A DNA stretch of 30,000 nucleotides from contig JAQGDQ010001218.1 in the NCBI GenBank assembly GCA_030141605.1, positions 20,001-50,000 on the forward strand, given 5' to 3'. Position numbers and translations under genes: made by a program. The notes under the pieces were generated by a model. It did not search any database, was not told where the DNA came from, and worked only from the letters and a program-made list of their open reading frames with translations. This document shows positions 28,253 to 30,000 of this stretch, one piece after another. Source of the DNA: Tubiluchus corallicola (taxonomy: Eukaryota > Priapulida > Priapulimorpha > Priapulimorphida > Tubiluchidae). Each line of letters begins with the position of its first letter. The stretch's first letter is position 1.

Positions 28253-28327
28253 TAAGCAAGGCTCTACGTTGCTTAACTTTGGTGATCAGACGAGAACCGG
28301 TGTTTTCAATGTGACATGGCCGTAGAC
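28253..28327 (-). pseudogene. 5S rRNA fragment (5' half)
   Basis: Minus-strand match to about the first 75 bases of 5S rRNA: GTCTACGGCCATGTCAC, GAAAACACCGGTTCTCG, TCTGATCACCAAAGTTAAGC, AACGTAGAGCC. It is cut off where the MITE end 28216-28251 begins. The 3' half and the tail are absent. Downstream (28328 on) is an AAT/AAG microsatellite. Confidence 0.8.
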
Positions 28328-28412
28328 AATAATAATAATAAGAAGAAGAAGAAGAAGAAGAAGGAAACTAAAAATGATAATGATGATGATGATCACAATA
28401 ATAATAAGTCTA
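28328..28412 (+). repeat. AAT/AAG/GAT microsatellite
   Basis: Runs of AAT, then AAG, then GAT and AAT triplets directly after the 5S fragment. Confidence 0.9.
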
Positions 28413-28513
28413 CTATCAAAAAGCCTGTGTCTGCTAAAGCAATTAAACTGAAATTTAATTATTTGATTGTGTTAAGTATTTTGTTTAAAAGAATGGGTCA
28501 AGAAACACGTGTT

Positions 28514-28624
28514 CGTCTGTTTATTTGCCTGTTGGCTTGTTTACACGTTTGTTTATTTGCTTGCTGGCTTGTTTACACGTTTGTTTATTTGCCTGTTGGC
28601 TTGTTTACACGTTTGTTTGTTTGT
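28514..28624 (+). repeat. 32-bp tandem repeat, about 3.5 units
   Basis: Units of GTTTGTTTATTTGCCTGTTG followed by GCTTGTTTACAC, with CT variants. The overlapping 107-residue ORF is a product of this repeat and the microsatellite before it. Confidence 0.9.
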
Positions 28625-29304
28625 CACGTACCAGGTTAATTATTGTACTTGTTTGAAGCATACAGATTTCTTATGAACTACAACTGAACATCATATAAAA
28701 ACCAAATTCGTGTTTTTCTTTTTGCAACCGCAAGAGATTTATTATGCAAAGCACGACGACGAACAATGCCACGGAGAGAGAACATTTCACCTTTTTCAAA
28801 CCACCAAACGGAAAATAAGAAGTAGGTAACTGATATGCAAGAAAATTCCAAAATATTTACAGCTCTAAGATATTTTAGCTGTTTCTATAATTTTCGATTA
28901 CAATAACTTGACAATGTATAAGATCTTTTTCATGCTTTCCCATTTCGATTCTTTTTATAAATGTTCTTCTCGTGGGTTCATCAACGAATAATCAAAGTAA
29001 AATCTAATAAATTTAACATCATTGTATGTAAAAATTTGCAATTTGCAAGAATGATTCGAGAATTGTTGCTTATCTCAATCTAGAAATCATTTACTATTTT
29101 GACTCTTGATGCAACAAGAAACCAGTGATTCAATTAATTGTTCTACAAGGTCATGATCTAGCTAACTCACCAGGGGGCGTTCACATGCTCAATATAATCG
29201 TCACTTATATTGACAATAATATTGACGAGTTATCACAGGCACTTAGGAACATTTATATTTAAAAACAGCACAACTTAATTGAAACTTTTACATTAAAAAG
29301 TTAA

Positions 29305-29573
29305 AATTATGCCAAACGTTTCAACAAGCGTGAAGAATTTAGCTTGTATATGGAACTTGCACTTAGTGACAAAACAGAAGAAGTCAAAAAGAAGATCACA
29401 ACAGCAAGACAGTCTAGAATGCAGAACGCTGCTAAGCAATCACCGAGATCTTTGATTTGCACAAACCATATCTATGGTATTGTTATAATAATATTGATTA
29501 TGTTTCCTGTCTGTATTCCGTTGCAGTAACAAGGATTGTTTGGCAAATCTGTTGAAGTCTGTCATTCAGGACT
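29305..29573 (+). other. Unrecognised coding-like stretch, possible two exons
   Basis: An open frame from 29305 reads NYAKRFNKREEFSLYMELAL, then a SDKTEEVKKK segment and QNAAKQSPR: hydrophilic, helical-looking, and unlike repeat-derived frames here. After about 29476 it becomes hydrophobic as intron read-through would. A strong acceptor-like tract (TTTCCTGTCTGTATTCCGTTGCAG) ends at 29526 and is followed by an open frame NKDCLANLLKSVIQD and a stop merged with AATAAA (TAATAAA). However, the only donor (ATG|GTATTG at 29477) has a phase that does not match that frame, and an in-frame TAA precedes 29305 with no acceptor between. I do not recognise a family. Confidence 0.22.
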
Positions 29574-29789
29574 AATAAATTTACCATAATTGCAACCTTT
29601 CTATCCAAAAACAAACAGGATTCAAAATCAAGTGTGCACGGAGCAATGGTGGCTCGTAATCAAAATTAGTAGGTGTGCTGATTCAGAAAATTTTTAACCA
29701 TTGTTTTAATGCTGTGTAAAACGAAAAAAAACATATTTATATAATTTTAATATTGAAATTCGTGATTTTAAATAAACAAACGTACGAAA

Positions 29790-30000
29790 ATTTGTTCAAA
29801 AACTTGATAAAATCCTAAACAAATATAGTGTTTACTTACGAATAGCTTAAATTGTCACAGTTCAAGAATATGCCGGTACACTGTTTTTAAGTACGTGACA
29901 ACTGACAGCACACACTGTGTGAGGGACAGTACTCTTTCTACTTAAAGTGCAGCGCCTTATCTCTGACATGTGCGCATGGCCGCATGCGCACAGCAGCCAA
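29790..30000 (-). repeat. Dispersed repeat family D, copy 2 (inverted, cut by window edge)
   Basis: The reverse complement reads GCATGCGGCCATGCGCACATG, then ACTGTCCCTCACACAGTGTG, CTGTCAGTTGTCACGTACTT and ATTTGTTTAGGATTTT, parallel to 2340-2560. The repeat continues beyond the end of the window. Confidence 0.75.

Overview
This is eukaryotic, almost certainly animal, nuclear DNA. It is AT-rich, has long non-coding stretches, spliceosomal introns with GT..AG ends, polyadenylation signals, many DNA-transposon MITEs, Pol III-derived short elements and several satellite or minisatellite arrays. The 5S rRNA-like sequences and the tRNA-headed SINE look like those of marine invertebrates; I cannot place the phylum more narrowly.

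Two protein-coding genes can be read by splicing, and they converge. (1) On the + strand, the last two coding exons of a GLT1D1-type group-1 glycosyltransferase lie at 14406-14504 and 16311-16478. I found none of its upstream exons in the 14 kb to the left. (2) On the - strand, a complete five-exon PRKRIP1 orthologue runs from 25005 down to 18016. All four introns have matching phases at both ends, the [15 protein letters not shown] core is intact, and a long acidic C-terminal tail is present. Its 5' coding end carries a 36-bp tandem duplication that includes the start codon. The stop codons of the two genes are about 1.5 kb apart.

Layout: 1-690 unassigned; 696-1430 a 35-bp (dimeric 70-bp) tandem array; 1990-3090 dispersed repeats; 4270-4655 a family-A dispersed repeat that runs into a 2.8-kb array of a 17-bp satellite (4656-7434); 7654-7900 a tRNA-derived SINE; 8084-12175 several short tandem duplications, two more family-A copies and a large GTT/GTC microsatellite; 13243-13855 degenerate 220-bp and 19-bp repeats; 13875-14338 a 5S rRNA-headed element; 14406-16478 the GLT1D1 exons, with a hAT-type MITE and a TTAA-flanked MITE in the intron; 16558-17052 a TA-flanked MITE just after GLT1D1; 18016-25005 PRKRIP1, whose introns hold a second TA-flanked MITE, another hAT-like element, an 0.8-kb 25-bp minisatellite and a second 5S-headed element; 25100-27340 reverse-transcriptase scraps of decayed LINEs and a hAT MITE with a perfect 8-bp target duplication; 28216-28327 a fusion of a MITE end with a 5S fragment; 29305-29573 an unresolved coding-like stretch; 29790-30000 an inverted copy of a repeat also found near 2340-2560.

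The long open frames over 4620-7501 and 10477-11098 are by-products of tandem repeats, not genes. I found no prokaryotic, phage, CRISPR or viral system. The most unusual items are the 5S-headed elements, the 17-bp satellite (an E-box core in nearly every unit; the same 17-residue cycle in all three frames), and the duplicated PRKRIP1 start codon.
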